Source: Desulfuromonadales bacterium (GTDB lineage Bacteria; Desulfobacterota; Desulfuromonadia; Desulfuromonadales; JAGXHI01). Taken from it: a stretch of 64,000 nt of DNA. The stretch is from positions 1 through 64,000 of the forward strand of contig JAGXHI010000051.1 in the NCBI GenBank assembly GCA_024636295.1, read 5' to 3'. The translations under genes and the position numbers were made by a program. The notes beneath the pieces were generated by a model, which saw only the letters and a list, made by a program, of their open reading frames with translations, was not told where the DNA came from and did not search any database. This document shows positions 29,318 to 38,241 of the stretch, piece by piece. Numbering within the stretch: the first letter of the stretch is position 1; every line of letters begins with the position of its first letter.

Positions 29318-30978
29318 AGGACAGACTCAGACACCAGATCCGCCAGGCTCTTGAGACCTGCTATCGAGCGGGAACTCTTCATTCAGAGATCATCCCCGAA
29401 ATCGGGCTCGAGGTGCCCGCCCGAGCGGAACACGGAGATTTCGCATCGAATATTGCCATGGTACTGGCCCGGGAGGAGAAAAAAGCTCCCCGCAGGATTG
29501 CCGAGATATTGATCGAGACTCTGAACCGCGAAGAGGGGATCATCGGAAAGGTTGAGATCGCCGGACCGGGGTTTATCAATTTCTTTCTTACTGAACGCTG
29601 CTGGTACGGAGTTTTGGACGATATTGTTCAAAGCGGCGTCTCCTATGGCCGGAGCAGGACCGGCGAAGGGAAAAAAGTCCAGGTTGAGTTCGTCAGCGCC
29701 AATCCCACCGGGCCCCTGCACATCGGGCACGGGCGAGGTGCAGCTACCGGCGATGCTGTGGCTTCCGTTCTGGAGGCAGCGGGATTCAGCGTTCAGCGCG
29801 AATACTACATCAATGATGCCGGAAATCAGATGGAAACCCTTGGACGCTCCATCTTTCTGCGATATCTGGAACTGATGGGCGAGACGATGAATTTCCCCGC
29901 CGACTGCTACCAGGGAGAGTACATCCGGGATCTCGCGCGCGAAGTCGCCGAAGTCGAGGGGCAGCGGATCCTGGAAATACCGGAGGAGGCGGCTATCCGC
30001 TTCTGCGCCAGCTTCGGAGGGAAGAGGATTCTGGCCGGCATCGATGAGGACCTCCGGGCTTTTGGCATTCGGTTCGACAACTGGTACAGTGAACAGAGCC
30101 TTTTTGATCGGGGGGAAGTGGAGAGGGGTGTCGCTCTGGTCCGGGAAAAGGGACTCTGCTACGAAAAGGAAGGGGCGATCTGGTTCAGGACGAGCGATTA
30201 CGGGGACGACAAGGACCGGGTTCTTGTCCGCTCCAACGGCGCCACAACCTATTTCGCATCGGATGTGGCGTATCACAAAGAAAAATTTGATCGTGGTTTC
30301 GACATGGTGGTGGATGTCTGGGGGGCCGACCACCACGGGTATGTGCCCCGCATGAAGGCAGTGATGGCGGGACTCGGACGACGCCCGGAAGACCTTCAGG
30401 TGATCCTTGTGCAGCTGGTTAATCTGCTGCGCGGAGGCCAGCAGGTGGCCATGAGCACGCGTTCGGGGGAATTCGTCACCCTCCAGGAAGTCATTGAGGA
30501 AGTTGGAAAGGACGCCTGCCGGTTTTTCTTCCTCATGCGCCGTTCCGACAGCCAGCTCGATTTCGATCTGGAACTCGCCAAGCAGCAGAGCTCGGACAAC
30601 CCGGTTTACTATGTTCAGTACGCCCATGCCCGGGTATGCAGCATCAATCGCAATGCCGCGGAACAGAAAATCGCCGTGCCCGAACTCGGTGAAATTGATT
30701 TTGGGCGTCTGGCTCTGGAAGAGGAGCTCGCCCTGGCCAGGATCCTTTCCCGCTTTCCCGAAACCGTGGCCGGAGCGGCCGTTGCCTTCGAGCCTCACCG
30801 GGTCATCTTTTTTCTCCAGGAGCTTGCGGCCCAGTTCCACAGCTATTACAATCGACACCGGGTTCTGACAGAAGATATGGAAACCAGCCGGGCTCGACTT
30901 TATCTTGTGAACTGCGTTCGAATCGTTCTTGAAAATGCGTTGCTGCTTCTGGGCGTCTCAGCCCCGGAACAGATGTAG
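29314..30978 (+). CDS. argS: Arginyl-tRNA synthetase
   Basis: A class I synthetase of 554 residues charging tRNA-Arg. The HIGH signature lies at about residues 136-139 (PTGPLHIGHGRGAATGDAV), and a KMSK-like QVAMSTRSGEFVTL near residue 385 lacks the usual Lys. An N-terminal Arg-specific domain precedes the catalytic core, and an all-helical anticodon domain (AQFHSYYNRHRVL) ends it. GTG start overlaps the upstream gene. Confidence 0.95.
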   Translation: MKDRLRHQIRQALETCYRAGTLHSEIIPEIGLEVPARAEHGDFASNIAMVLAREEKKAPRRIAEILIETLNREEGIIGKVEIAGPGFINFFLTERCWYGVLDDIVQSGVSYGRSRTGEGKKVQVEFVSANPTGPLHIGHGRGAATGDAVASVLEAAGFSVQREYYINDAGNQMETLGRSIFLRYLELMGETMNFPADCYQGEYIRDLAREVAEVEGQRILEIPEEAAIRFCASFGGKRILAGIDEDLRAFGIRFDNWYSEQSLFDRGEVERGVALVREKGLCYEKEGAIWFRTSDYGDDKDRVLVRSNGATTYFASDVAYHKEKFDRGFDMVVDVWGADHHGYVPRMKAVMAGLGRRPEDLQVILVQLVNLLRGGQQVAMSTRSGEFVTLQEVIEEVGKDACRFFFLMRRSDSQLDFDLELAKQQSSDNPVYYVQYAHARVCSINRNAAEQKIAVPELGEIDFGRLALEEELALARILSRFPETVAGAAVAFEPHRVIFFLQELAAQFHSYYNRHRVLTEDMETSRARLYLVNCVRIVLENALLLLGVSAPEQM

Positions 30979-30992
30979 TCAGGAGGTTTATC

Positions 30993-31664
30993 ATGGCTCC
31001 GCAGATCATGTCCCGCACTCAGCGTCGGATCGAAAAAAAGCAGGCTCTTATTCTGCTCGTCCTTGTTCTGGCGGTTTCCCTGGTCAGTTTTTCCCTGGGG
31101 GTGATGGTCGGCCGGGGAAGCGCTCCGGATCCTGTAGAGGCGGATTCCACTGAACGCGTGCCGGTCCCAAGCAAATCCTCGGACTCGAGCGCTGTCGATT
31201 CCCCTGAAACAACGGGTTCCTCCGAAAAATTGACGTTCTACGATACCCTCCCGAGTGGAAACGCGCCGCCTCTGGGCAGCGGCATCAACCTGCCTCCGGC
31301 CGAAAAGGTTGAGCCGAAAGCATCGGAACCGAAATCCGCTCCCCCCCCTGAAAAGACTGTTGCGAAGGAAACGGCCCAGCCGCAGCCGGTAAAGCCGGAA
31401 AAACCAGCGCCGCCCGCAATCGTCTCCGGGGGAGAGTTTCTCGTGCAGGCGGCGTCCTTCCGTGGTGGGGATGACGCCGAAAAACTGCGACGCAGACTGA
31501 CGGAAAAAGGATACGCAGCCTTTACCCAGAAAGTCGATCTGGGAGAGAAAGGCACTTGGGAGCGTGTGTACGTTGGACCCTTCGATGCTTCCGCTTCTGC
31601 GGAAAAGACGGTTGCCAAATTAAAATCCGAGGAAAAGCTCTCGGGTTTCGTGAAGAAGCGCTGA
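30993..31664 (+). CDS. SPOR-domain membrane protein
   Basis: 223 residues: a basic cytoplasmic start (TQRRIEKKQ), a transmembrane helix at about residues 15-35 (ALILLVLVLAVSLVSFSLGVM), a long Pro/Ser/Lys/Glu linker, and a C-terminal SPOR domain from about residue 148 (FLVQAASFRGGDDAEKLRRRL). SPOR domains bind denuded glycan strands at the septum, so this is a division-associated peptidoglycan-binding protein. It lies between argS and an epimerase gene. Confidence 0.88.
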   Translation: MAPQIMSRTQRRIEKKQALILLVLVLAVSLVSFSLGVMVGRGSAPDPVEADSTERVPVPSKSSDSSAVDSPETTGSSEKLTFYDTLPSGNAPPLGSGINLPPAEKVEPKASEPKSAPPPEKTVAKETAQPQPVKPEKPAPPAIVSGGEFLVQAASFRGGDDAEKLRRRLTEKGYAAFTQKVDLGEKGTWERVYVGPFDASASAEKTVAKLKSEEKLSGFVKKR

Positions 31665-31666
31665 TC

Positions 31667-32686
31667 ATGTTTTCCCGACTCTCCTCATTTCTGGTGACCG
31701 GCGGCGCCGGGTTCATCGGTTCCCACCTGGCCGAGGCGCTGCTGCGGCCCGGCAACCGGGTGGTGATCCTCGATAATTTCAATGCTTTTTATGAGCCCTC
31801 CATCAAGGAAACCAATGCCGAAGGGATTCGTCGCACCGCCGAACGCGAAGGCGGGGAGCTCATCCTTCTGAAAGGCGATATACGAAACTCGGAGGATCTG
31901 CTCCGGGCAGTTGACGCAATGGGACCTCTCGAAAGCTCCGCTGTCGTGCACCTCGCGGCCATGGCCGGCGTCCGGCCTTCCATCGAGAATCCCCTCCTGT
32001 ACAGCGACGTGAATATCACGGGCACCCTGCGCCTCCTGGAGGTCTGCCGCGAACGCGGAATCAGCCGAATCGCCTTTGCATCCTCTTCCTCCGTCTACGG
32101 CAACAACGAAAAAGTGCCCTTCTCCGAAAAGGATCCGGTGGATCGGCCCATATCTCCTTACGCTGTCACGAAAAAGGCCGGGGAACTCCTTTGCCATAAT
32201 TATCACCATCTCTACGACATGTCCGTTGCCTGCCTGCGATTTTTCACCGTTTACGGTCCCCGTCAGCGGCCGGATCTGGCCATCCACAAGTTCGCCCGTC
32301 TCATCGAGGCTGGAAGCGAGCTGCCTTTTTTCGGAGACGGCACCACCCGGCGGGATTACACCTACGTCACCGATACCCTGGACGGGGTGCTCGGAGCCCT
32401 GCGCTGGCTTGATGCTGCGGAAGAGCCGGTTTACGATATCTTCAATCTCGGCGAGTCACGCACAGTCGAGCTCTCGGAGCTGGTTCGCCTGCTGGGGAAA
32501 GCCATGGGACAGGAGCCGCGCCTCAACCGTATGCCCATGCAGCCGGGGGATGTTCTCTGCACCTATGCGGACATCGACAAGGCACGCCGGATTCTGGGAT
32601 ACAATCCCGGGATCGATATCGAAAACGGCATCCCTCGATTCGTCGAGTGGTTTCGTGAAAATAGCCCCGCGCATTGCAAATCCTAA
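31667..32686 (+). CDS. NAD-dependent nucleotide-sugar epimerase
   Basis: An extended SDR of 339 residues. Rossmann motif TGGAGFIGSHLAEALL is near residue 10, and the catalytic YxxxK is in SPYAVTKKAGELL near residue 163. The overall pattern resembles UDP-glucuronate or UDP-galactose 4-epimerases (FFTVYGPRQRPDLAIHKFARLI). It likely makes a sugar nucleotide for LPS or capsule; the exact substrate is not shown. ATG 31667 lies 2 bases after the SPOR gene stop. Confidence 0.85.
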   Translation: MFSRLSSFLVTGGAGFIGSHLAEALLRPGNRVVILDNFNAFYEPSIKETNAEGIRRTAEREGGELILLKGDIRNSEDLLRAVDAMGPLESSAVVHLAAMAGVRPSIENPLLYSDVNITGTLRLLEVCRERGISRIAFASSSSVYGNNEKVPFSEKDPVDRPISPYAVTKKAGELLCHNYHHLYDMSVACLRFFTVYGPRQRPDLAIHKFARLIEAGSELPFFGDGTTRRDYTYVTDTLDGVLGALRWLDAAEEPVYDIFNLGESRTVELSELVRLLGKAMGQEPRLNRMPMQPGDVLCTYADIDKARRILGYNPGIDIENGIPRFVEWFRENSPAHCKS

Positions 32687-32694
32687 AATTCTTC

Positions 32695-32723
32695 TTGACT
32701 AACAGAGAGGTCTTGTATAGTAT
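32695..32723 (+). promoter_or_regulatory. Promoter of the initiator tRNA gene
   Basis: TTGACT (32695-32700), a 17-base spacer, then TAGTAT (32718-32723). The predicted start is a few bases before the tRNA 5' end at 32736. Confidence 0.65.
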
Positions 32724-32735
32724 TCGTCTTCTTGT

Positions 32736-32812
<77 letters not shown>

Positions 32813-32820
32813 AAAATTCA

Positions 32821-32853
32821 AAAGGGATCCGCAGAAATGCGGATCCCTTTTTT
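32821..32853 (+). terminator. Intrinsic terminator after tRNA-fMet
   Basis: AAAGGGATCCGCA and TGCGGATCCCTTT form a 13-bp stem with a GAAA loop, followed by TTT. It starts 9 bases after the tRNA. Confidence 0.9.
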
Positions 32854-32883
32854 AGTTTGTTCAAAATATTTTCTTGCCAAGAC

Positions 32884-33012
32884 ATTTGGCCACGGATGAA
32901 CATGGATGAGCGCGGATTCGTCGCCCTCGATGGGAGAGGGCCGGGGTGAGGGTGAGGTCGGATCAAACGTCCTTCTCCCTTTAGTCCCCTCCACCAGGGG
33001 AGGAGACATCTT
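32884..33012. repeat. Cluster of dispersed-repeat-like sequence
   Basis: Short blocks of a kind I know from noncoding DNA of many unrelated genomes lie side by side: CACGGATGAACATGGATGAG, GATGGGAGAGGGCCGGGGTG, and TCCCCTCCACCAGGGGAGGA, which is self-complementary. No gene is visible. They may be degraded REP-type or tandem elements. Confidence 0.45.
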
Positions 33013-33105
33013 CAGCAATTTCATAAGGTGCATAAGATTTGTTTCCTTGCCTCCTTCATTCAGGCAGAATGGAGGTCTTACGACTTTCCACCGGATCAAG
33101 GACAG

Positions 33106-33990
33106 ATGACGAAGAGACACGACCTGTACGGACTTCATTTCGCGTCGGTGCTGCTCGGGGGCACCGCGCTCTTTTCCAAGCTGATCCCTCTTTCGGCACT
33201 CGACATCACCGCCTTCCGCGGCGCCGTCGCCGCGGTGATCCTGGCGGCGCTAATCATCGCTTCGCGAAAGTCCTTCCGGCTGCCCTTGCTGGCCCAGTAC
33301 GGCGCCATGGGCATCGGCGGGGTCATTTTCGCCATCCACTGGATGACCTTCTTCTACTCGATCCAAATCTCCAGCGTCGCGGTGGGCATCATCGGCCTTT
33401 TCACCTTTCCCGTGATCACGGCCGTCCTGGAGCCTCTGCTGGACCTACGCAGGCCGACAGGTCGGACCCTCGCCACCGGAGGCGTCGTGCTCCTGGGAGT
33501 CTTCCTCATCGGAATGGAAGGCGGCATCCGGGGGGACGTCGTCGCGGGCCTGTCCCTGGCTATCTTCTCCGCGTTTCTCTACGCCGTCCGGAACATTCTC
33601 CAGCGCCGTCGCCTGCAGGGGGTGACCGGCACGCAGCTGATGTTTTACCAGAGCACGATCACGGCCCTGGTTTTCATCCCCTTCATGCGCGTCGGTCTCG
33701 GAGAGATCTCACTGTATTCCTGGCTTCTCCTCCTTCTTCTCGGATCCGTTTTCACGGCGCTGCCCCACAGCATGCTGGCGCACGGTCTGCGGACGATCAG
33801 CGCGACAAGCGCCTCCTTCATCATGTCCCTCCAGGTATTTTACGCCACAATTTTCGCCGCCATCATCCTCGCCGAGATTCCCGGCCCCGCGACCATCGCC
33901 GGGGGCCTGCTGATCGTGACCGCCTCCCTCTACATCACCCTGCGGGTCGGACGACCGGCCGTGGCCGCGCCCGCCCGGGCGAAGGACTGA
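33106..33990 (+). CDS. EamA/DMT family transporter
   Basis: A 294-residue integral membrane protein starting MTKRHDLYGLHFASVLLGGTALFSK with about ten hydrophobic helices, arranged as two EamA repeats. The N-terminal repeat has TAFRGAVAAVILAAL, and the C-terminal repeat has FIMSLQVFYATIFAAIILAEIP. It belongs to the drug/metabolite transporter superfamily (RhaT/RarD-like) and probably exports a metabolite or amino acid; the substrate is unknown. ATG 33106 follows AAGGACAG. It ends in a basic tail. Confidence 0.85.
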   Translation: MTKRHDLYGLHFASVLLGGTALFSKLIPLSALDITAFRGAVAAVILAALIIASRKSFRLPLLAQYGAMGIGGVIFAIHWMTFFYSIQISSVAVGIIGLFTFPVITAVLEPLLDLRRPTGRTLATGGVVLLGVFLIGMEGGIRGDVVAGLSLAIFSAFLYAVRNILQRRRLQGVTGTQLMFYQSTITALVFIPFMRVGLGEISLYSWLLLLLLGSVFTALPHSMLAHGLRTISATSASFIMSLQVFYATIFAAIILAEIPGPATIAGGLLIVTASLYITLRVGRPAVAAPARAKD

Positions 33991-34129
33991 GACCCTGCAG
34001 CAAGGCAGGATCGGGAAAATGCAGCCTTGATAACCCGGGCTGAAAAGGTTTCAATGAGGCTCTTTAATGAACGAACATTCGATCGGTGACGGGAGGGGCC
34101 GATGGAGGGAATAAAAATCCAATGATACG

Positions 34130-34178
34130 AAAAGCCGACGCACCGGCCCTTGAGCTGGCGGGCGGCTTTTGTTTTTTT
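34130..34178 (+). terminator. Terminator-like hairpin downstream of the EamA gene
   Basis: AAAAGCCG (34130-34137) pairs with CGGCTTTT (34163-34170) and is followed by a GTTTTTTT run. The long loop holds a secondary ACCGGCCC/GGCGGG pairing. Confidence 0.6.
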
Positions 34179-34218
34179 GGAGGGGCGTCACCGCTGACCA
34201 TCACAGTTGGGGCACCCC

Positions 34219-34252
34219 AAATCGAAATCGGGATCGCTATCGGGATCGAGAA
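34219..34252. repeat. ATCGGG-type short tandem repeat
   Basis: ATCGAAATCGGGATCGCTAT followed by CGGGATCGAG repeats an ATCGRR-like hexamer about five times. It lies immediately upstream of the IS30 remnant. Confidence 0.5.
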
Positions 34253-34275
34253 GAACTGACACACGAGAAGCCCGA

Positions 34276-34542
34276 GCTGCGAATTTCAAAGAACTGGGGA
34301 AAAAGACCCACTTGACTGTCTACTTCGCTGATCCTTATGCCGCCTGGCAACGAGGCGCCAACGAAAATACCAACGGCTTATTGCGACAATATTTTCCGAA
34401 AGGCATCGACTTCCGAAAAGCGGATGATGACGATGTTGCTGAAGCAGTCCGAAGGCTAAACAACCGTCCACGAAAATGCCTTGGATACCGGACACCCCAT
34501 GAAGTGTTCTGGCCTATGGCGCGTGGTGCACTTGCAAATTGA
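34276..34542 (+). pseudogene. IS30-family transposase, 3' fragment
   Basis: Only the C-terminal ~85 residues of an IS30-type DDE transposase remain: YFADPYAAWQRGANENTNGL carries the catalytic Glu region, followed by RRLNNRPRKCLGYRTPHEVF. The N-terminal DNA-binding part and the two Asp residues are absent, so it is inactive. No inverted repeats or target duplications are evident. The reading frame is open upstream through the hexamer repeat. Confidence 0.8.
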
Positions 34543-34609
34543 ATTAATCTATTCTAATAAAGCAATAAATGCAGATAGTTATCGTTTTTCAGGGACGACT
34601 AAATTACTC

Positions 34610-34637
34610 TTGACACCTTGAATTTTAAAAATAAGAA
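34610..34637 (+). promoter_or_regulatory. Putative promoter of the DUF945-like gene
   Basis: TTGACA (34610-34615), a 16-base spacer, then TAAGAA (34632-34637), about 50 bases before ATG 34686. Confidence 0.45.
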
Positions 34638-34685
34638 TCGATATTCTTTCACATCATATCTTTTTAAATTGAAAGGGCTTTTGGA

Positions 34686-36272
34686 ATGGGGAAGTGGCTT
34701 AAAATCTACAGTGTCGTCATTGTTGTTCTGGTCGGACTTTCTTTTGGAATCGCGAAATTCAACAGCAATCGGGCGGAGGACCTTTTTAAAAAGAAAATCA
34801 CACGCCTCAATGAAGTGAATCGCCTCCCGATTCCGATTCGAATCGAAAAGGTTGCGTACGAAAGGGGTCTCTTCTCCTCCAATGCAAAATCGAAGGTCTC
34901 CGTCGGCCCCCAGGCGATCGCGACGCTGAACCACGCCATCAGCCACGGACCGATCCCGGGCATTACGGTGGAGACCACCCTGGATACAGAGGATGAGGCG
35001 ACCCAACAGCTTCTCAGGATTCTTCCGAACAATTTCGCCGTGAAAGATATCCGAATCACGACAGAAGCTGGGCTTGGCGGGATTTCGAACAGGATCGTCG
35101 TTCCGGCTTTCGGCATCAATAATCGCCGGGAATCTCTCAATGTGGGAAATACCACTCTCCACATCGAAAATGACCTCGAGTTCACATCGGCCAAAGGTGA
35201 GATTGTCCTTTCCCGGTTCGATTTCAAACAGAAGGAAAAATCTCTGCACGTTGAGGATCTGGCCATTGCCTTCGACTCCAACAAAAAGGACGGCATATTT
35301 ATCGGCACGTCGCAGGCCCGGCTTTCGAATTTCAAGGTGGAGGACCAGGGGGCTGCCAGGCTGCGGATCGCGAGTCTGAAAATGGAAGCGGAAGGGGATC
35401 TCGACGACGGCAAGTACTGCGCGGATTCATCGATTGTCGCGAATGATCTGTCGATCCAGGGAAAGAATTTTGCCTCCGTTCGCGCCGACCTATCGCTGCA
35501 GAGAGTTGATGCGCTCGAATTTCTCAGACTTCTGTCGGATGCCTCCGGATTTGCCGCCAACAACTACGAACACTCCAGCAAGATCAAACAGGCTTACCTG
35601 AAGATGTTTTCCGGCTCTCCTCAACTGAAACTTGAGCGGTTCGAAGTCCAGGCGCCCGAGGGACCGGTTTCGATGACGGCCAGCATCGGCATGACCGACG
35701 CCGAGGTGCCTCAAAACGATAACAGAATCGACAATAATTTCCGTAAATACGGCATCGCCGAACTGAAGGGGAACAGCTCCAAGAAGGCCTTGCAGTCTCT
35801 GATGTGGGCCGTGGCCGCCTTGGAAAGCTATGGCCCCCGCAAGCTAGATTCCCGCCAGGAAGAGCGCGTTTCACGACTTGCCGAAGGTGCGATTTCCCAG
35901 ATGGTGGCCAACAACTTCCTTGTCGAAGAGGGAGATGGATACCAGACGAAATTCAGTTTCGACCGGGGCATCATGGAAAAAAACGGCAGGAAGGACGACA
36001 TGGTCGCCAGGGCATCCAACCAAACGGCCGTCTCGGATCTTAAGAATGCCAGGACCGCCTGCGAAGCTTTCTATGCGGACAATATGCGGTATCCGCGGGA
36101 TATGGCCGAGTTGGAAAATTCCGGGAGGGTGAGATTCAGCGAGAATGTCCACTGCGACTATGCTGCTGTGAATGATCAGAAATCCTACGCTCTGACCGCC
36201 TATCACGAAAGTGGGAACAAAATCTATTCATGCAATTCGAGCAGTCCCGAAATTTCCGAAAGGTCGCGTTAG
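34686..36272 (+). CDS. DUF945-like envelope protein with pseudopilin-like C-terminus
   Basis: 528 residues. A single N-terminal membrane helix (about residues 7-24, IYSVVIVVLVGLSFGIAKF) is followed by a long periplasmic beta-rich region resembling the DUF945/YdgA family. The last ~85 residues (from about 443) differ: SDLKNARTACEAFYADNMRYP followed by a two-Cys segment (CDYAAV and YSC) looks like the globular part of a type IV pseudopilin without its hydrophobic helix. Function is unknown. A lipoprotein gene follows 12 bases later. Confidence 0.65.
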   Translation: MGKWLKIYSVVIVVLVGLSFGIAKFNSNRAEDLFKKKITRLNEVNRLPIPIRIEKVAYERGLFSSNAKSKVSVGPQAIATLNHAISHGPIPGITVETTLDTEDEATQQLLRILPNNFAVKDIRITTEAGLGGISNRIVVPAFGINNRRESLNVGNTTLHIENDLEFTSAKGEIVLSRFDFKQKEKSLHVEDLAIAFDSNKKDGIFIGTSQARLSNFKVEDQGAARLRIASLKMEAEGDLDDGKYCADSSIVANDLSIQGKNFASVRADLSLQRVDALEFLRLLSDASGFAANNYEHSSKIKQAYLKMFSGSPQLKLERFEVQAPEGPVSMTASIGMTDAEVPQNDNRIDNNFRKYGIAELKGNSSKKALQSLMWAVAALESYGPRKLDSRQEERVSRLAEGAISQMVANNFLVEEGDGYQTKFSFDRGIMEKNGRKDDMVARASNQTAVSDLKNARTACEAFYADNMRYPRDMAELENSGRVRFSENVHCDYAAVNDQKSYALTAYHESGNKIYSCNSSSPEISERSR

Positions 36273-36284
36273 GAGAAGAAAAGC

Positions 36285-37145
36285 ATGCGTGGACTAGCCT
36301 TTTTTCTGATTGCCCTGATTCTGGCCGGGTGCTCGAAAAACGATCTGGCCAAAACCGTCGAAGGAAAAACCTTCTATACCCGAAAGGGGACGGAATTCAC
36401 CACAAAGATCGAAAAAAACTCCCTGAAGTTTTTCGTGGAAAGCTCCCGGCAGGAAACATGGAATATTCCCGGACTCCTCTATTTCGACGGTTCTCTTACG
36501 GAAGATGGAGGCGCCCGGGGAAAGTCGTTTGCCCCGGGAGAGGACAAAGTGGTGGACATGAAAATGTATGTACGCGACGACATCGTCTACCAGGAGTTCG
36601 CCCTCGATCGTGACCGTGGCCGGGTCGTCGTCTGGCCGTGGGGGAGCACCGACAAGGCCTCCCTGAAATATTTCAATCCCTACGAATATCTCGATGGCGA
36701 CGGCACCTTCCAGAATCCTGTTCGCCTGGAGACACGGTCGAAGACCTTCGCCGCAAGGCTTTTCATGGACGGAAATCAAGTGAGCAGCTATTTCCAGATT
36801 CACGGATTTTACGAGTTCAACACTTACCGGGCAACGGACGCATTTTTCACCAATGATGGTCTGCCGACCGGATTTCTGGTCATGACCGAAGATGAAAATG
36901 GTGATTTCACCGCCCATGCATTCTTCGATGAAGACTGGATAAAGGCCCTGCCCCAAACGGAGTTGAAACTCAATCACGGCTCCACGAAAAATCTCCTGAA
37001 GGATTCGCCCGGCGTGGAGGAGGTTTTTGACGGGTTTTTTCATGCCCTCCTCCCCCTCGATCAGCGGATCGTCAACAATCATTTCGAAGGAGTGGTCTTT
37101 GGACAGATCGGGGGAGAAAAAAGCTTTTACGCCCTTTTAGACTGA
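36285..37145 (+). CDS. Lipoprotein, unknown function
   Basis: 286 residues with a lipoprotein signal peptide: MRGLAFFLIALILAGC, with Cys16 in an LAGC lipobox. The mature part is beta-strand rich with repeated aromatic segments and no family I recognise. AGGAG lies upstream of the ATG. It is the second gene of a likely two-gene unit with the DUF945-like protein, so both may act in the same envelope compartment. Confidence 0.75.
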   Translation: MRGLAFFLIALILAGCSKNDLAKTVEGKTFYTRKGTEFTTKIEKNSLKFFVESSRQETWNIPGLLYFDGSLTEDGGARGKSFAPGEDKVVDMKMYVRDDIVYQEFALDRDRGRVVVWPWGSTDKASLKYFNPYEYLDGDGTFQNPVRLETRSKTFAARLFMDGNQVSSYFQIHGFYEFNTYRATDAFFTNDGLPTGFLVMTEDENGDFTAHAFFDEDWIKALPQTELKLNHGSTKNLLKDSPGVEEVFDGFFHALLPLDQRIVNNHFEGVVFGQIGGEKSFYALLD

Positions 37146-37253
37146 GCGAAGAGACAGAAGAGACAGCCTTTTAATGGGTGACCCCCTCTGCCTCTCCCTT
37201 GATCATCAGGATGTGCCCACACTGGCACGTTTCCACTTAGGGGGTCCATCGAG

Positions 37254-37500
37254 ATGAGGTGTTTGCCGACCGGCGGAGCCCTTGCCCGGAAGGCATTCGT
37301 ATACCTGGTGAAGAAATACGGAGCGATCAAGAATCGGGAGATATGCGAAATAGTGGGGTCTGCCAGCGTATCGCCGCCGACAAAAAATTTCTTGGGCGTT
37401 CGAGCAGGAGCTGGCAGAAGATGCCAATCTTCGCGCTTGCATCGAAAATCTGGAGGAGCAACTTTCAACATTCAAGGTCCGACCCTTGCAATTTTCGCGA
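37254..37500 (+). pseudogene. RAYT (REP-associated Y1) transposase, C-terminal remnant, frameshifted
   Basis: Frame 1 gives RKAFVYLVKKYGAIKNREIC and EIVGSASVS, the helix-turn-helix seen after the Y1 domain in REP-associated transposases. Around 37380-37405 the frame shifts, and another frame continues FEQELAEDANLRACIENLEE then QLSTFKVRP, matching the usual end of such proteins. The catalytic Y1 HUH domain is absent. This is a dead remnant. Upstream bases 37146-37253 hold no gene. Confidence 0.6.
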
Positions 37501-37725
37501 GTGACTTCCTTGCCCTGCAGTTAGGTGCGGGCTCGGGGAAGGGGCGGAATCCGGCGCTGGTCTCCGGGACCATCGCGCTGCTCTTTTGTGAAAAGGAAAA
37601 ACCCTAGTGGTTCGACCCCGACAGGGGACCCGATAGGGTAGCCGATACACAGGACCCGATTTGCATCGCCCGCAAAGATGGATATCATGAATCGGAGAGG
37701 GGAAACTCCGAGAGGGGAGAGAACG

Positions 37726-38143
37726 ATGCGCAACGCCGGATTCATCGGGGCACTGCTGGCCCTTTTCATCCTGGCGGCGGGCTGCGCCGCGACGGGGCCG
37801 GTCCTTTATCCCAACGCCCGTCTCCAGGCCGTCGGGCAGGAGCGCGCCGCTCCTGGATATAGCCAACTGTGAGGCGACCGCGGACGCCTACATACGTTCG
37901 AATCCCGCTGCCACGGTTGCCGGGAGCACCGCCGCGGGAGCCGCCGGAGGGGCCCTCATCGGCGGTGCAGTTGGGGCGGTCACCGGCGATCTCGGGCGCG
38001 GTGCGGCGATCGGGGCGGCCGGCGGCGGCGCCTCCGGCCTACTCCATGGGGGTGCCAGAGCCCGTCAGAAGAGCCCGGTCTACCGCAATTTCGTCAACCG
38101 CTGCCTCGCGGAGATGGGCTATGAAGTGATCGGCTGGGAATAA
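37726..38143 (+). pseudogene. Glycine-zipper lipoprotein, broken by a +1 frameshift
   Basis: ATG 37726 encodes a lipoprotein start (MRNAGFIGALLALFILAAGC). The frame ends at TGA 37870. A second frame that begins before that stop continues DIANCEATADAYIRSNPAAT, then a Gly-zipper (GGALIGGAVGAVTGDLGRGA), then a charged end at TAA 38143. One base indel near 37845-37857 would restore a ~138-residue outer-membrane lipoprotein. It may be a real mutation or a sequence error. GAGAGAAC lies before the ATG. Confidence 0.7.
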
Positions 38144-38241
38144 GGGAGAATTCCTGGGACATCCTACTTATCTCCCCTCCATGCTCGCAAATATATCCGC
38201 TTCGCCGCGTGTTTTCCGCGAATCCCGCAAGGAGAGAGACG

